Shown: positions 54,294-63,808 of the stretch, piece by piece | How positions within the stretch are numbered: the stretch's first letter is position 1 | Layout: the number at the start of each line of letters is the position of its first letter | DNA from: Helicobacter salomonis | GTDB taxonomy: Bacteria > Campylobacterota > Campylobacteria > Campylobacterales > Helicobacteraceae | Reading direction: 5' to 3' | DNA length: 64,000 nucleotides | Assembly: GCF_017979425.1 (NCBI RefSeq) | Contig: NZ_JAERIS010000001.1 | Span: forward strand, 1 to 64,000 | Position numbers and translations under genes: made by a program | Notes under the pieces: generated by a model | What the model was told of the DNA's origin: nothing | What the model saw: only the letters and a program-made list of their open reading frames with translations | The model's database searches: none

Positions 54294-54785
54294 ATGGAGA
54301 AGTTTGTAGATAAGAATTACTTTTTGGTGACTAAAACCAACACCAAAGGTGTGATCACCTACGCTAACAAACCTTTTATAGACATTGTAGGAGGAAATGG
54401 AGAAAAGGATTTGTTACACAAGCCACACAATGTGGTGCGCCATCCTGACATGCCTAAGTTAATCTTCAAGATGATGTGGGGGGCTATCAAGCAGAAACAG
54501 GAAATTTTTGCCTATGTCAAGAATAAAACTTTCAACGGAGATTTCTACTGGGTTTTTGCAAATGTGACGGTGTCCGTGGATGCCAATGGTATGGTGGTGG
54601 GCTATTACTCCGTGCGCCGTGCACCTAATAGGAAAGCTGTGAGTATTGTAAGTGCCTTGTATAAAAATTTGTTAGATGCGGAAAAGCGTGGAGGGATACA
54701 AGCGAGCACAACGCTCTTGGAAGATACTCTGCAAGAAGAGGGCTGTGACTACCATGCTTGGGTCAATAGATTACAACGACTATAG
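54294..54785 (+). CDS. Aer/CetB-like PAS-domain protein
   Basis: The 163-residue soluble protein is one PAS domain with the Aer pattern: 'TNTKGVITYANKPF', 'HNVVRHPDMPKLIFKMMW', 'NGDFYWVFANVT' and 'VGYYSVRRAP'. In E. coli Aer and Campylobacter CetB such domains bind FAD and sense redox state. There is no membrane or signalling domain; the transducer is encoded 9 bases downstream. The start at 54294 follows AGGGAG; GTG and TTG codons lie just upstream. TATAAG at 54259 is a possible -10, so it may be transcribed apart from lhgO. Confidence 0.87.
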   Translation: MEKFVDKNYFLVTKTNTKGVITYANKPFIDIVGGNGEKDLLHKPHNVVRHPDMPKLIFKMMWGAIKQKQEIFAYVKNKTFNGDFYWVFANVTVSVDANGMVVGYYSVRRAPNRKAVSIVSALYKNLLDAEKRGGIQASTTLLEDTLQEEGCDYHAWVNRLQRL

Positions 54786-54794
54786 GGAGCGTAT

Positions 54795-55934
54795 ATGCTG
54801 GGTTGGTTGACAGCGAAGAAGGATGATTCTCTGCGAAAAATCGCAGATTGTGTGATGGCTGTGCGCGATGGTCACTTGGAGCACCGCATTACAGAAATTG
54901 ATGAAAAAAGCCCTTATGCAGCGATCGCGCATGGCCTCAATGATTTGCTTGATCAAATCGAATCGGTGTTTAGAGAAATGGATGCCTGCGTCAAAGCAGC
55001 GCACGAAGGTAGGGATTATCGCAATATTTTCCATGAAGGTTATCGTGGGGTGTTTAAGCAGTACGCACAGCATGTAGAGACTCATGTTAAAGGAATCACG
55101 GCAATTAACAATAGCGAGATTGTGTCGAAATTAGCGAACATGGACGGGGGAGCTAAGGGAATCAGGGATGTGCTCGCCAAGCTTGATGATAAAGTCAAGC
55201 AGTCTGCACAAAACAAAGAGTTGGTGCAACACATTGAAGAAAACTCTTTGACAAGTCAGAAGCAAATTGAAACCATTCGTGCAGATTTGGCACATTTCAG
55301 TGATAATTGCAATAATGTGAATGTGGTCATGGATGATTTACGCAATAAGATGGACTTTGTCATGCAGGTTACTAATGTGATCAGCGACATCGCTGATCAG
55401 ACCAATTTATTGTCCCTAAATGCAGCCATTGAAGCGGCTAGAAGCGGGGAGCACGGGCGCGGGTTTGCCGTCGTGGCTGATGAAATCCGCAAATTAGCTG
55501 AAAAAGTGACCAAGGAAGTGAGCAGTATTAAGGCGAGCTTTAGTCACTTTCAAGAGGATATTGTCAAGTTGGGCAAGGAATTTAGCGAAGTGAGTTCTCT
55601 GAGCTCAGGCATCCAACAGCACTTTGAGGAATTTCTAAAAGTGCTCAAAACCTTTGTGGATAATAGCCATGAGAGTTTGGATAAATCCAAAGAGCTGGAG
55701 AGTGGGCTAGAGCACATCATGCGCCATATCGAGTGGATTGTGTTAAAAATGAATGTCTACCGAAGTGTGGTTACCAATAGTAAAGACAATATTGAGCTGG
55801 AAAAAGCTTTGGGATCGGAAAGTTTGGTGCTCATTCACGAAATTTTGGACAGCCTCAAAGACCATTACAATCTTGGAGAAGTGAATACTATGGTGACGCG
55901 CCTGCAGACCTTAGATGCCATAGAAGTTCCCTAG
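54795..55934 (+). CDS. Soluble chemotaxis transducer, probable partner of the PAS protein
   Basis: The 379-residue product has no membrane segment. Residues 1-120 are a helical, partly HAMP-like region ('[20 protein letters not shown]'). The MCP signalling tip is near 195-230 ('[20 protein letters not shown]'). The C-terminal part contains '[15 protein letters not shown]', similar to the first helix of a CZB zinc domain as in TlpD, but no Cys follows, so a canonical zinc site is not present. Paired with the PAS protein it resembles a CetA/CetB-type bipartite energy-taxis receptor, though CetA is membrane-bound. Confidence 0.85.
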   Translation: MLGWLTAKKDDSLRKIADCVMAVRDGHLEHRITEIDEKSPYAAIAHGLNDLLDQIESVFREMDACVKAAHEGRDYRNIFHEGYRGVFKQYAQHVETHVKGITAINNSEIVSKLANMDGGAKGIRDVLAKLDDKVKQSAQNKELVQHIEENSLTSQKQIETIRADLAHFSDNCNNVNVVMDDLRNKMDFVMQVTNVISDIADQTNLLSLNAAIEAARSGEHGRGFAVVADEIRKLAEKVTKEVSSIKASFSHFQEDIVKLGKEFSEVSSLSSGIQQHFEEFLKVLKTFVDNSHESLDKSKELESGLEHIMRHIEWIVLKMNVYRSVVTNSKDNIELEKALGSESLVLIHEILDSLKDHYNLGEVNTMVTRLQTLDAIEVP

Positions 55935-55974
55935 AACTTCATAGACATGTTAGAATGGTATAAAAAGGACGCGT

Positions 55975-56694
55975 ATGAAATATGTGAAATTGGCGGTGGC
56001 TGTGATTGTAACCCTGGGATTGTTCATCGGGGGGTTGGCATTTGAGCGTTTCGTGTTGGGAAGGCATAGCGTTAGAGCTCCGGCTAGTCAGATCAACTTA
56101 GAGCTTAAAGAAAGCCAACAGGTTACTCCCAAAGCTTACAGCGTGCAGTTGCTTTTTAGCAGTGGGAGCGCGCTGTTGAATGCACAGAATTTGAGCGTTG
56201 AACAAGAAGAGAGCATTAAAAATGCCTTCAAGCAGATCAACCTTTTGGCCAAGGAGAGCAAGTTATGTCAAGAGACCAGTTATAGCTTGCGTCCTAGTTA
56301 TAATTTTGTCGAGCACAAACAGGCATTGTCAGGCTATCGGCTGTATGCTGGTATGGCTTGCGAGTTTGATGTGACAAAGGCAGGAGCCTATGAAAAATTG
56401 CGCGATCAGATCGCTAGGATTGCTGCAGAAAACACTTTTTTTGTGCTCAACACACCCGCCCTGCACCTGCGAGTCGACGCAAAAGATCGTGCCGGTCTGC
56501 AAACTTTGCTCTTAAATAAAGCGCAACAAGAGCGCGATCTCTTTGCAAAGACTTTAGGTAAGCAATGCCTCATCAGAGACCTCAGCTTTTACTCTGCTGA
56601 AGATAACTTCACCCGTTTTGCTCTAGCCCATGAGAGTGCGCCACGCCGCATGCAACTTAGCTTGAGCGCTAAACTTACTCTGCGTTGTTTTTAA
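55975..56694 (+). CDS. SIMPL-domain (DUF541) exported/membrane-anchored protein
   Basis: The 239-residue protein has one N-terminal hydrophobic helix (about 5-24, 'VAVIVTLGLFIGGLAF') acting as signal or anchor. Its body has the SIMPL layout: alternating strands and helices with 'INLELKESQQVTPKAYSVQLLFSSG' (shortened) and a Gln/Leu-rich C-terminal part. Function in bacteria is poorly defined. Two or three cysteines outside the membrane may form disulfides. It is preceded by TAGAAT and AAAAGGA, so has its own promoter. Confidence 0.65.
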   Translation: MKYVKLAVAVIVTLGLFIGGLAFERFVLGRHSVRAPASQINLELKESQQVTPKAYSVQLLFSSGSALLNAQNLSVEQEESIKNAFKQINLLAKESKLCQETSYSLRPSYNFVEHKQALSGYRLYAGMACEFDVTKAGAYEKLRDQIARIAAENTFFVLNTPALHLRVDAKDRAGLQTLLLNKAQQERDLFAKTLGKQCLIRDLSFYSAEDNFTRFALAHESAPRRMQLSLSAKLTLRCF

Positions 56695-56787
56695 AGGTTT
56701 GATCGCCGGGCAGAATTCCGCTCTGCAAGCGTGTGGCTTGTGTTTGAGCGGGTGTGGGTTCTCAGCGCACCTGGTGGTAGCGCGCAA

Positions 56788-57408
56788 TCACGATCTAGAT
56801 TCTTTATCGTTAGTGGCGGTGTGTTTTAACTCTACAAGCAGTTTTTCTACTTCTTGTTGGAGATGTCTAAGGTCTTTGGAATTGTCCAAAATAAAAGAAC
56901 TAAGAGCCTTTTTGGTTTCAATATCCATCTGCGCGTTAAGGCGCTCCAAAATTTGATCCAGATTGAGTTTATCGCGCTTGGCTACACGCTGGATTTGCAA
57001 AGCTCTAGGAGCATAGACTAACACCACATCAGAGATGCCGTAACTTTCTGGTCCCTTTACTTCAAAGTAAAGAGGAATGTCCAAAAAGTAGAGTTGGCGG
57101 TGGGCTTCTAGCTGTTGGGCTTGATCGAGTATTGCCGCACGCACTTTGGGGTGAAGCAGAGCTTCCAGTTTAGCACGCGCTGCCCCGTCGCTAAAGATAA
57201 GGGGAGCTAGGGCTTGACGCGTGATGGTGTCTTTGATTGCCACTTGAGGAAAGAGATGCGCAATTTCTGCATTATGTTTTTCAAAGAGGTCGTGGGCGAT
57301 CTGATCCGCATCTAGCACGTGGTAGCCATGCAAGCGCAAGAGGTTGGCTACAGTGCTCTTGCCTGTGCCAATCCCCCCGGTGAGCACGAGCGCATTTTGT
57401 AGATTCAA
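56788..57408 (-). CDS. coaE: Dephospho-CoA kinase
   Basis: The roughly 206-residue kinase performs the last step of coenzyme A synthesis. It has the P-loop 'LTGGIGTGKSTVANLLRLHG' near its start, 'DADQIAHDLF', 'FLDIPLYFEV' and 'RVAKRD'. The frame is open to ATG 57444, but that overlaps speE by 40 bases. A TTG at 57408 in a TTGA overlap with the speE stop puts the P-loop where homologues have it. speE and coaE are also neighbours in H. pylori. Confidence 0.88.
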   Translation of the reverse strand: MNLQNALVLTGGIGTGKSTVANLLRLHGYHVLDADQIAHDLFEKHNAEIAHLFPQVAIKDTITRQALAPLIFSDGAARAKLEALLHPKVRAAILDQAQQLEAHRQLYFLDIPLYFEVKGPESYGISDVVLVYAPRALQIQRVAKRDKLNLDQILERLNAQMDIETKKALSSFILDNSKDLRHLQQEVEKLLVELKHTATNDKESRS

Positions 57409-58124
57409 TTTTTGAGCAATCTTGCGCACGCACCCTTGAGCCACTGAGGTTGAGCAAAGGCAGCGTGGTGGATTTCAGCATTGTAATAACGCAATCCATC
57501 GAGCATGTCGATTTTTTGGAGCAACATGTCGGCCAAGGGGTGATAGTGCTTGGAGATGAAGAGATAAATTTGAGGAGTAGGCGCATAAGGAGTATTAAAG
57601 GGCATTAAAATCTGCGCACACGCCTGTAGATCCTTCAAAGTGTCTTTAAAGGCTTCTTGTTCCAGAAGAGGACTGGGGGCTGTGGAAACCATAAAACCTT
57701 TGGGAGCTAGCATGCGCTGCAGCCCATCCACTTGATGAGCCGTGGGAGTGCTCAATAAAATGATGATATCATAGGGTTGCAAGTCTAAATCGAGGATTTT
57801 ACTATAGAGCTTGAAGCGGGCATGGGTTTTGGTCTCTTTAAACTGAGGTAGAAAAGCGTGCAAATTCTCCAGCATTGCATGGTCTTCCTGCACAAAATCC
57901 ACATGTATGTCTTCATGTTTGAGCAATTCAAAGGCGATTTGCGTATCAAACCCCCCAGTAATGAGCACGCGCTTTGGGTTAGGGTGCACACACGCACTCC
58001 CATGCGCTAACAACTCACTCTGGATAAAGGGGTAACTTTGAAAAAACATCCACTCTTGCGTGTTATTGCGCACAATCCCCACCTGCGCACAATCCGTTCC
58101 AACGATTTCTAACTGGTGTGCCAT
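57405..58124 (-). CDS. speE: Spermidine synthase-like protein SpeE (divergent epsilon type)
   Basis: The 239-residue aminopropyltransferase-fold protein resembles H. pylori SpeE ('FIQSELLAHGSAC', 'VLITGGFDTQIAFELLKHE', 'HVDFVQEDHAMLENL', 'VDGLQRMLAPKGFMVS', 'GLRYYNAEIHHAAFAQP'). It is about 20 residues shorter at the N-terminus. The SAM-binding loop is degenerate compared with standard synthases ('GGFDTQIA'), as in H. pylori. Its start overlaps the ggt stop by one base and its end overlaps coaE, so the three genes are probably cotranscribed. Confidence 0.85.
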   Translation of the reverse strand: MAHQLEIVGTDCAQVGIVRNNTQEWMFFQSYPFIQSELLAHGSACVHPNPKRVLITGGFDTQIAFELLKHEDIHVDFVQEDHAMLENLHAFLPQFKETKTHARFKLYSKILDLDLQPYDIIILLSTPTAHQVDGLQRMLAPKGFMVSTAPSPLLEQEAFKDTLKDLQACAQILMPFNTPYAPTPQIYLFISKHYHPLADMLLQKIDMLDGLRYYNAEIHHAAFAQPQWLKGACARLLKN

Positions 58125-59806
58125 TAGAACTCTTTACGGGGGTCTTGCGCCCCATACATCACACGACTTTTCTGATCGACAACAATCGCATTCACATCAC
58201 CCATCACGGGTTTTACCACAATTTTATAACCCATCTTCTCCAAATTCTCTTGTACATCTTTGACCATGCCAAAGGGCTCCGTGCGGATTTCATCAGGCAA
58301 CCACTGCATGTGAAAGCGCGGAGCACTCACCGCTTGAGAGATATTCATTCCATGGTCGATCACATTGCTAATCACCTGTAAGACCGTGGTAATAATGCGC
58401 GCTCCCCCAGGACTGCCCACCACCATAAAGACCTTATTGTGTTTGAGCACAATGGTAGGCGACATGGAGCTAAGGGGGCGTTTGCCCGGCTCAATAGCGT
58501 TGGCATCGCCCCCGATTAATCCGTAGAGATTGGGTACACCGGGTTTAATGGAGAAATCATCCATTTCATTATTGAGCAAAAAGCCCGCTCCATTGATCGC
58601 AGCCGCACTGCCGTAGTAGTCGTTCACGGTGTAGGTGATGCTCACCGCATTGCCCCATTTATCTGCGACAGAATAGTGCGTGGTATTCTTGCCCTCATGG
58701 ATCTGTCCTAACCCTGGTTGTACTTTGGCACTATCAGTAGCCTTGTTGGGTAAAATATCCTCATAGATTTTCTTCGCATAAGCCTTGCTAGTGAGCTTTT
58801 CGGTGGGAACGGTGGTGAAATCTGGATCGCCCATAAAAACCGAACGATCTGCGTAGGCTTGGCGCATGGCTTCTGCCATGACATGGATTGTTTGGCTGGA
58901 GCCAAAACCTAACGCGCTAATATCAGCGTTTTCCATCGTATTGAGAATTTGAATAATGTGCGTACCCCCTGAACTGGGAGGAGCCATAGAGATGATTTTA
59001 TAGCCTCTATAGCTGCCTTCAATGGGTTTACGCCACACCACTTTGTATTGGGCCAAATCCTCTTTAGTGATAATCCCCCCATTCTTCTTCATGTCTGTTG
59101 CAATCAAATCTGCGATTGCACCCTTATAAAATGCCTTTGCGCCCTCATTCTTGATGAGAGTGAGGGTTTTAGCTAAATCCTTTTGCACCAAGAGATCTCC
59201 AGCACTATAGGCAACTGAACCCTTTTTGAGGAAGTACTTGCGACTACTAGCATACTTGGCAAAGCGAGGCTTGGCATCTAACATAGTTTCCCCCTGCCGT
59301 TGCGTGAGTCTAAAACCCTTTTGAGCCAAGTCAATGGCGGGTTGAATCAAGGTTGCTAGTTTACGCGTGCCGTATTTCTTTAGCATGGCATCCATGCCAG
59401 CTACGGTGCCAGGCACTCCTGCAGCCAAATAGCCATCGGTACTTAATTTGGGAATTACATTGCCTTCTTTGTCTAAATACATATTTCTAGTTGCTTTGAG
59501 TGGAGCTTTTTCTCTAAAATCTAAAGTGATATTCTCCCCATTGGCTAGATGAATCACCGCAAAGCCCCCACCCCCTAAGTTACCCGCTGCTGGATGCACC
59601 ACCGCCAACGCATAGCCCATTGCTACTGCTGCATCGATCGCGTTCCCCCCCTCATCTAAGACGCGTTGGGCAATTTTATCAGCCAGAGGATGACTAGAGA
59701 GAGCTAATGCCTTGCCCTTAATAGGAGGCAAGCTCGCCGCAAGCGCGCTGGAGCTAAGCCCGATGCCCACACAAAGCACCGCCAACACACGCCACATTTT
59801 AACCAT
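58124..59806 (-). CDS. ggt: Gamma-glutamyltranspeptidase
   Basis: The 560-residue periplasmic/secreted enzyme hydrolyses glutathione and glutamine. A signal peptide ends about residue 24 ('LCVGIGLSSSALA'). The proenzyme cleaves itself before T375 ('NTTHYSVADKWGNAVS'), the catalytic Thr of the small subunit. Substrate-binding 'PLSSMSPTIVL' and 'GSPGGARIITT' are present. In gastric Helicobacter it feeds glutamate to the cell and is a virulence factor acting on host epithelium and T cells. The ATG follows GGAG; the promoter is divergent from dnaX. Confidence 0.97.
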   Translation of the reverse strand: MVKMWRVLAVLCVGIGLSSSALAASLPPIKGKALALSSHPLADKIAQRVLDEGGNAIDAAVAMGYALAVVHPAAGNLGGGGFAVIHLANGENITLDFREKAPLKATRNMYLDKEGNVIPKLSTDGYLAAGVPGTVAGMDAMLKKYGTRKLATLIQPAIDLAQKGFRLTQRQGETMLDAKPRFAKYASSRKYFLKKGSVAYSAGDLLVQKDLAKTLTLIKNEGAKAFYKGAIADLIATDMKKNGGIITKEDLAQYKVVWRKPIEGSYRGYKIISMAPPSSGGTHIIQILNTMENADISALGFGSSQTIHVMAEAMRQAYADRSVFMGDPDFTTVPTEKLTSKAYAKKIYEDILPNKATDSAKVQPGLGQIHEGKNTTHYSVADKWGNAVSITYTVNDYYGSAAAINGAGFLLNNEMDDFSIKPGVPNLYGLIGGDANAIEPGKRPLSSMSPTIVLKHNKVFMVVGSPGGARIITTVLQVISNVIDHGMNISQAVSAPRFHMQWLPDEIRTEPFGMVKDVQENLEKMGYKIVVKPVMGDVNAIVVDQKSRVMYGAQDPRKEF

Positions 59807-59873
59807 ATAAAAACTCCTGATATCTAAATGCGCTATCCTAACATGACTAGACTTACAGCCAGCACAATTAGGT

Positions 59874-59879
59874 TATAAT
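59874..59879 (+). promoter_or_regulatory. -10 box of the dnaX operon
   Basis: GGTTATAAT lies 25 bases before the dnaX GTG start, with AAAGGA at 59893-59898. It probably drives dnaX-tsaE-lptB-rpoN. Confidence 0.6.
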
Positions 59880-59903
59880 AGCCCAAATTGATAAAGGACG
59901 CTT

Positions 59904-61349
59904 GTGGTCTTGGCTCTTAAATACCGCCCTCGGCATTTCAAAGATTTAGTCGGGCAAGAAAGCGTGTCTCAAACCCTGAGCTTGGCTTTAGAGCAGGGGC
60001 ATTTAGCGCATGCTTATCTCTTTAGCGGACTCAGAGGCTCTGGTAAGACCTCCAGTGCGCGCATTTTTGCCCGTGCCTTGCAATGTGAAAAAGCTCCCAC
60101 CAGTGTTCCCTGCGATGTTTGCACAAATTGCATCGACGCGTTACAAAATAGACATGTAGATATTATCGAGATGGATGGCGCATCTAATCGCCGCATTGAA
60201 GATATCCGTGATGTGATTGAACAAACCAAGTATAAGCCTAGCATGGGGGCTTATAAAATCTTCATCATCGATGAAGCCCACATGCTCACTAAGGAGGCAT
60301 TCAATGCACTCCTAAAGACCTTAGAAGAACCTCCCGCGCATGTCAAATTCATTTTAGCTACCACAGATGCCCTCAAATTACCCGCGACGATTTTAAGCCG
60401 CACCCAACATTTCCGCTTCAGAAAAATCCCTCTCAAAGCCATTGTAACGCACTTACAAAGAGTCTTAGAGGTTGAGGGTGTGAATTATCAGGAAGGGGTA
60501 TTAGAGATGTTGGCTAGAAGTGCACAGGGGAGTTTGCGCGATACTCTCACTCTCACGGAGCAGGCCATCAATTACTGCAACGCTAGCTTGACCATAGAAG
60601 CTACCGCGCGGATGCTGGGCATGGTGGATAGCAAGGTATTAGGAGATTTTTTTGAGGCGCTTCTCAATGAGTCTGCGCGCGTGCACACCCTCCTACAAAC
60701 CTTTAATAGCTACGATCCTCATACGGTCTTAGATGAGATGGCGCTCTTTCTTAAAGACGCACTCTTAGAGGAGAAATTCCCCCTTGTCTTGTTAGATCGC
60801 TGGATGGGTATTTTAGCCCAAGCCAAAAGTCTCTTGCATATGGGTGCAGATGGGGATTTTGTGCTGACCCTAAGCGCACTCAAAATGCAAGCTACCCACA
60901 ATCCTCCCAGCACTCAGGCTATGTCTGCTCCTACAGCCTCTAAAGTAGTAACACCTCCTCCTGCTCCAAGAGTAACTCTTGCCCCGCAGGCAGCCCAACA
61001 GCCGCCCTCCGCCCCCAAAGAGTTATTTCATCAGCTCGTCGCTAAACTTTACGCGCATGATCAAGAGTTAGGCACACTCTTTCAAAGACATATACATTTC
61101 TGTAGTTTTCAAAATAAAACCCTACAATGGCAATCGGATGCACCCCCGCATGTAAGGGAGGTGTTTAAGAAACACTATGATGCGATGAGGCAAAAGGTAC
61201 AAGAGGTTTATGGCAGTGGTGTGGAGATTCAAGCGGTTAGAACAGCCTCCACACCCCCCTATGCACCTTTAAACTCACCCCACCAGGATATTATAGGGGC
61301 GGTGCGTGAACACTTGGGCGTTATAGAGGTTAAGGTGGAGGATTCGTGA
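59904..61349 (+). CDS. dnaX: DNA polymerase III clamp-loader subunit DnaX
   Basis: The 481-residue AAA+ ATPase (gamma/tau) starts 'ALKYRPRHFKDLVGQESV', with P-loop 'GLRGSGKTSSARIFARAL', a zinc-binding cluster (C at 'LQCEK', 'PCDVCTNC') and Walker B 'IFIIDEAHMLTKEAFNALLK' (shortened). A Pro/Ala-rich linker (about 340-375) precedes a short C-terminal domain. I saw no A-run frameshift signal for a gamma form. The start codon is GTG. Its TGA overlaps the tsaE GTG. Confidence 0.95.
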   Translation: MVLALKYRPRHFKDLVGQESVSQTLSLALEQGHLAHAYLFSGLRGSGKTSSARIFARALQCEKAPTSVPCDVCTNCIDALQNRHVDIIEMDGASNRRIEDIRDVIEQTKYKPSMGAYKIFIIDEAHMLTKEAFNALLKTLEEPPAHVKFILATTDALKLPATILSRTQHFRFRKIPLKAIVTHLQRVLEVEGVNYQEGVLEMLARSAQGSLRDTLTLTEQAINYCNASLTIEATARMLGMVDSKVLGDFFEALLNESARVHTLLQTFNSYDPHTVLDEMALFLKDALLEEKFPLVLLDRWMGILAQAKSLLHMGADGDFVLTLSALKMQATHNPPSTQAMSAPTASKVVTPPPAPRVTLAPQAAQQPPSAPKELFHQLVAKLYAHDQELGTLFQRHIHFCSFQNKTLQWQSDAPPHVREVFKKHYDAMRQKVQEVYGSGVEIQAVRTASTPPYAPLNSPHQDIIGAVREHLGVIEVKVEDS

Positions 61350-61771
61350 ATATCCAAGCCAATTTAGCACAACTAGATTCTGTGTTAGTGCGTCTTGACT
61401 CCTGGATCGAACGCCACGCTCTGCCCGTGATTATTCTTTTACAAGGCACGCTAGGGAGTGGTAAAACCACTTTGGTGCAACACTTCTGCCAAACCCACCA
61501 CGCCCCGCAAGCTACCTCACCTACCTTCAGCCTTATGCATACCTACCCCGCTGAGGATTTTTGCATTTACCATTACGATTTTTATCTCAAGGAAATCCAT
61601 GAGCTCTTGGAGATGGGGGTGTTGGAAAACTTGGAATGTGAGGGGGTACACTTTGTGGAGTGGGGTTCTGAGGCACTTAAAGAGATGTTGGTCAAGTTGG
61701 GTTTTAGTGTGCTCACACTGAAGCTACAAACCCATCAAGAAATGCGCACTTATAGGTTTAGTGATGGATAA
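61346..61771 (+). CDS. tsaE: tRNA t6A modification ATPase TsaE
   Basis: The 141-residue P-loop protein needed for threonylcarbamoyladenosine on tRNA has '[19 protein letters not shown]', '[12 protein letters not shown]', 'YHYDFYLKE' and 'FVEWGSEA', the YjeE/TsaE set. The start is GTG in a 4-base overlap with dnaX. Its end overlaps lptB. Partner genes tsaB and tsaD are not in this window. Confidence 0.93.
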   Translation: MNIQANLAQLDSVLVRLDSWIERHALPVIILLQGTLGSGKTTLVQHFCQTHHAPQATSPTFSLMHTYPAEDFCIYHYDFYLKEIHELLEMGVLENLECEGVHFVEWGSEALKEMLVKLGFSVLTLKLQTHQEMRTYRFSDG

Positions 61772-62486
61772 ACTCAGCGCGATTCACTTGAGCAAACAGA
61801 TCAAAAAGACCATGATCGTGCATGATGTTTCCTTAGAAGTAGAGAGCGGGCAGGTAGTGGGTTTGCTAGGACCTAATGGAGCAGGCAAAACCACCACCTT
61901 TTATATGATCTGCGGGTTATTGCGTCCTAGTGGGGGGAGTGTGGCGCTCAATGATATTGATCTCTCCAACTACCCTCTGCACAAACGATCCAATTTAGGT
62001 ATTGGTTACCTGCCCCAAGAGTCGAGTATTTTTAAAGATTTAAGCGTGTTAGACAATTTGATGCTAGCTGCCCAAACCACTTTTAAAAGCGCTAAAGAAG
62101 CGATGCAGCGCATTGAAGAGATGTTAGAAGCATTCAATATCCAAGCGATTCAAAAGCGCAAGGGCATGTCTTTGAGTGGGGGGGAGCGCCGACGCGTGGA
62201 GATTGCGCGCGCACTTATTAAAAGTCCTAAATTTATTCTGCTCGATGAACCCTTCGCAGGAGTTGATCCCATTGCGGTGTTAGATATTCAAAAGATTATC
62301 GAACGCCTTGTAGAGATGAATATCGGAGTGCTCATCACCGATCACAATGTGCGCGAAACCTTGAGTGTATGCCACCACGCCTATGTGATCAAGAGCGGCA
62401 CTTTGCTGGCCAGTGGTAGTAGCGATCAAATTTATGAAAATGAATTGGTCAGAAAGCACTATTTGGGCGAGCATTTTAAAGCATGA
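61764..62486 (+). CDS. lptB: LPS export ABC transporter ATPase LptB
   Basis: The 240-residue cytoplasmic ATPase energises lipopolysaccharide transport to the surface. It has Walker A '[19 protein letters not shown]', signature '[15 protein letters not shown]', Walker B '[16 protein letters not shown]' and the switch His in '[12 protein letters not shown]', all LptB-typical. ATG 61764 is chosen; GTG 61761 is also in frame. A G7 run encodes part of the signature. The stop overlaps rpoN (ATGA). Confidence 0.94.
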   Translation: MDKLSAIHLSKQIKKTMIVHDVSLEVESGQVVGLLGPNGAGKTTTFYMICGLLRPSGGSVALNDIDLSNYPLHKRSNLGIGYLPQESSIFKDLSVLDNLMLAAQTTFKSAKEAMQRIEEMLEAFNIQAIQKRKGMSLSGGERRRVEIARALIKSPKFILLDEPFAGVDPIAVLDIQKIIERLVEMNIGVLITDHNVRETLSVCHHAYVIKSGTLLASGSSDQIYENELVRKHYLGEHFKA

Positions 62487-63769
62487 TGGCAGTCCTACGC
62501 CCCAAACTCGCGCCTAAGAATAAACTATCTGCTACTCTGAAAAGTTGGCTACCCATTTTACAGAGTGGACCACTCGAAATAGAAGAGACTTTGCAAGCTT
62601 ATGCAAAAGATAATCCTTGCGTGCAAGTGCAAAGTGCTTTGAGTGCGGATTTTAGCACATGCCAAATGCATAAAGTCGCCCGCTCCAATACTCCCAGTCT
62701 TAAAAATACGATGAGTGATAAGATTGAGAGCTTGAGCGTGCGCGAATCTACGCTTTATGAAACTTTAAACCAACAGCTCTTACCTCCCCTCTTTCCTACA
62801 GAGATTTCTGTGCAAATTGCTCAAGACATCATCGACAACATCAATCAAGAGGGTTATTTTGAAGGCGATGTGTGCGATTTAGCTTTGGCTTTAGGTGTTT
62901 GCGTAGAAGATTACGAAAAGGTACGCCAACGCTTTGCCTACCTAGACCCTCCGGGCGTGGGCGCGCGCGATCTGCAAGAGAGTTTTTTCTTCCAACTAAG
63001 CCAACATAGCGAATTGGACGCGCCTATTTACGAATTATGCACTCAAATTTTGGACGATCTAGCACAACATAGAGAATACAGCCATGTTGCTGGCTATGCG
63101 CAAGCCATGAAGATCATCACCTCTTTTAAAAACCCTCCCGCCCTAGATTTCCACGACCCCTCACCCTTGGTAATCCCTGATATTTTGGTGCTCGAAGAAC
63201 AAGGGGAAATTTCCGTGCAACTCAACGATAGTTACTACCCTAAAGTGGTCATTGAAGAACCTAAAATTAAAGAATCCCATGACTATCTCAAGGAAAAACT
63301 CAAAGAAGCACGGGATTTAATTGACGCCTTGCAGATGCGCCAACAGACTATTTTAAAAATTGGCTTGATGCTGGTGGAATACCAATACGATTTTTTCAAG
63401 GGCAAAGAGATCAAACCCATGCGTTTGGTGGACATTGCTAATGAGTTCGGCTATTCCCCTAGCACGATTTCCAGAGCCATCTCCAACAAATATTTAGAGT
63501 GCACGCGCGGGATTTTCCCCATTAAGAGTTTCTTTACAACGGCTCTGGAGGGCGATATTTCCAATGCCTCAATCAAGGATTTTATCTTAGAGCGTATCAA
63601 AACCGAAGATCCTTTGAAACCCTTGAGCGATCTGAAGATTTTAGAGCTCGTAGAGGCTAAGTTTAATCTTAAGATGGTGCGGCGCACCATTACCAAGTAC
63701 CGCAAGCTTTTGAATATTGCCAGCTCTTCAGAGCGTAAAAAACTCTATGGCATGCGCGCCAAGCATTAA
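62483..63769 (+). CDS. rpoN: RNA polymerase sigma54 factor
   Basis: The 428-residue sigma factor transcribes middle flagellar genes (hook, minor flagellin) with activator FlgR in Helicobacter. It has a Leu-rich activator region (1-50), a core-binding part with '[16 protein letters not shown]', a helix-turn-helix ('[20 protein letters not shown]' region near 320) and the RpoN box variant '[14 protein letters not shown]'. The start makes an ATGA overlap with lptB. Together with fliA this window holds both flagellar sigma factors. Confidence 0.95.
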   Translation: MMAVLRPKLAPKNKLSATLKSWLPILQSGPLEIEETLQAYAKDNPCVQVQSALSADFSTCQMHKVARSNTPSLKNTMSDKIESLSVRESTLYETLNQQLLPPLFPTEISVQIAQDIIDNINQEGYFEGDVCDLALALGVCVEDYEKVRQRFAYLDPPGVGARDLQESFFFQLSQHSELDAPIYELCTQILDDLAQHREYSHVAGYAQAMKIITSFKNPPALDFHDPSPLVIPDILVLEEQGEISVQLNDSYYPKVVIEEPKIKESHDYLKEKLKEARDLIDALQMRQQTILKIGLMLVEYQYDFFKGKEIKPMRLVDIANEFGYSPSTISRAISNKYLECTRGIFPIKSFFTTALEGDISNASIKDFILERIKTEDPLKPLSDLKILELVEAKFNLKMVRRTITKYRKLLNIASSSERKKLYGMRAKH

Positions 63770-63808
63770 GCCTAAGCGTGCTAGAATACTCCTTCCAAAA
63801 GGAGGCGC

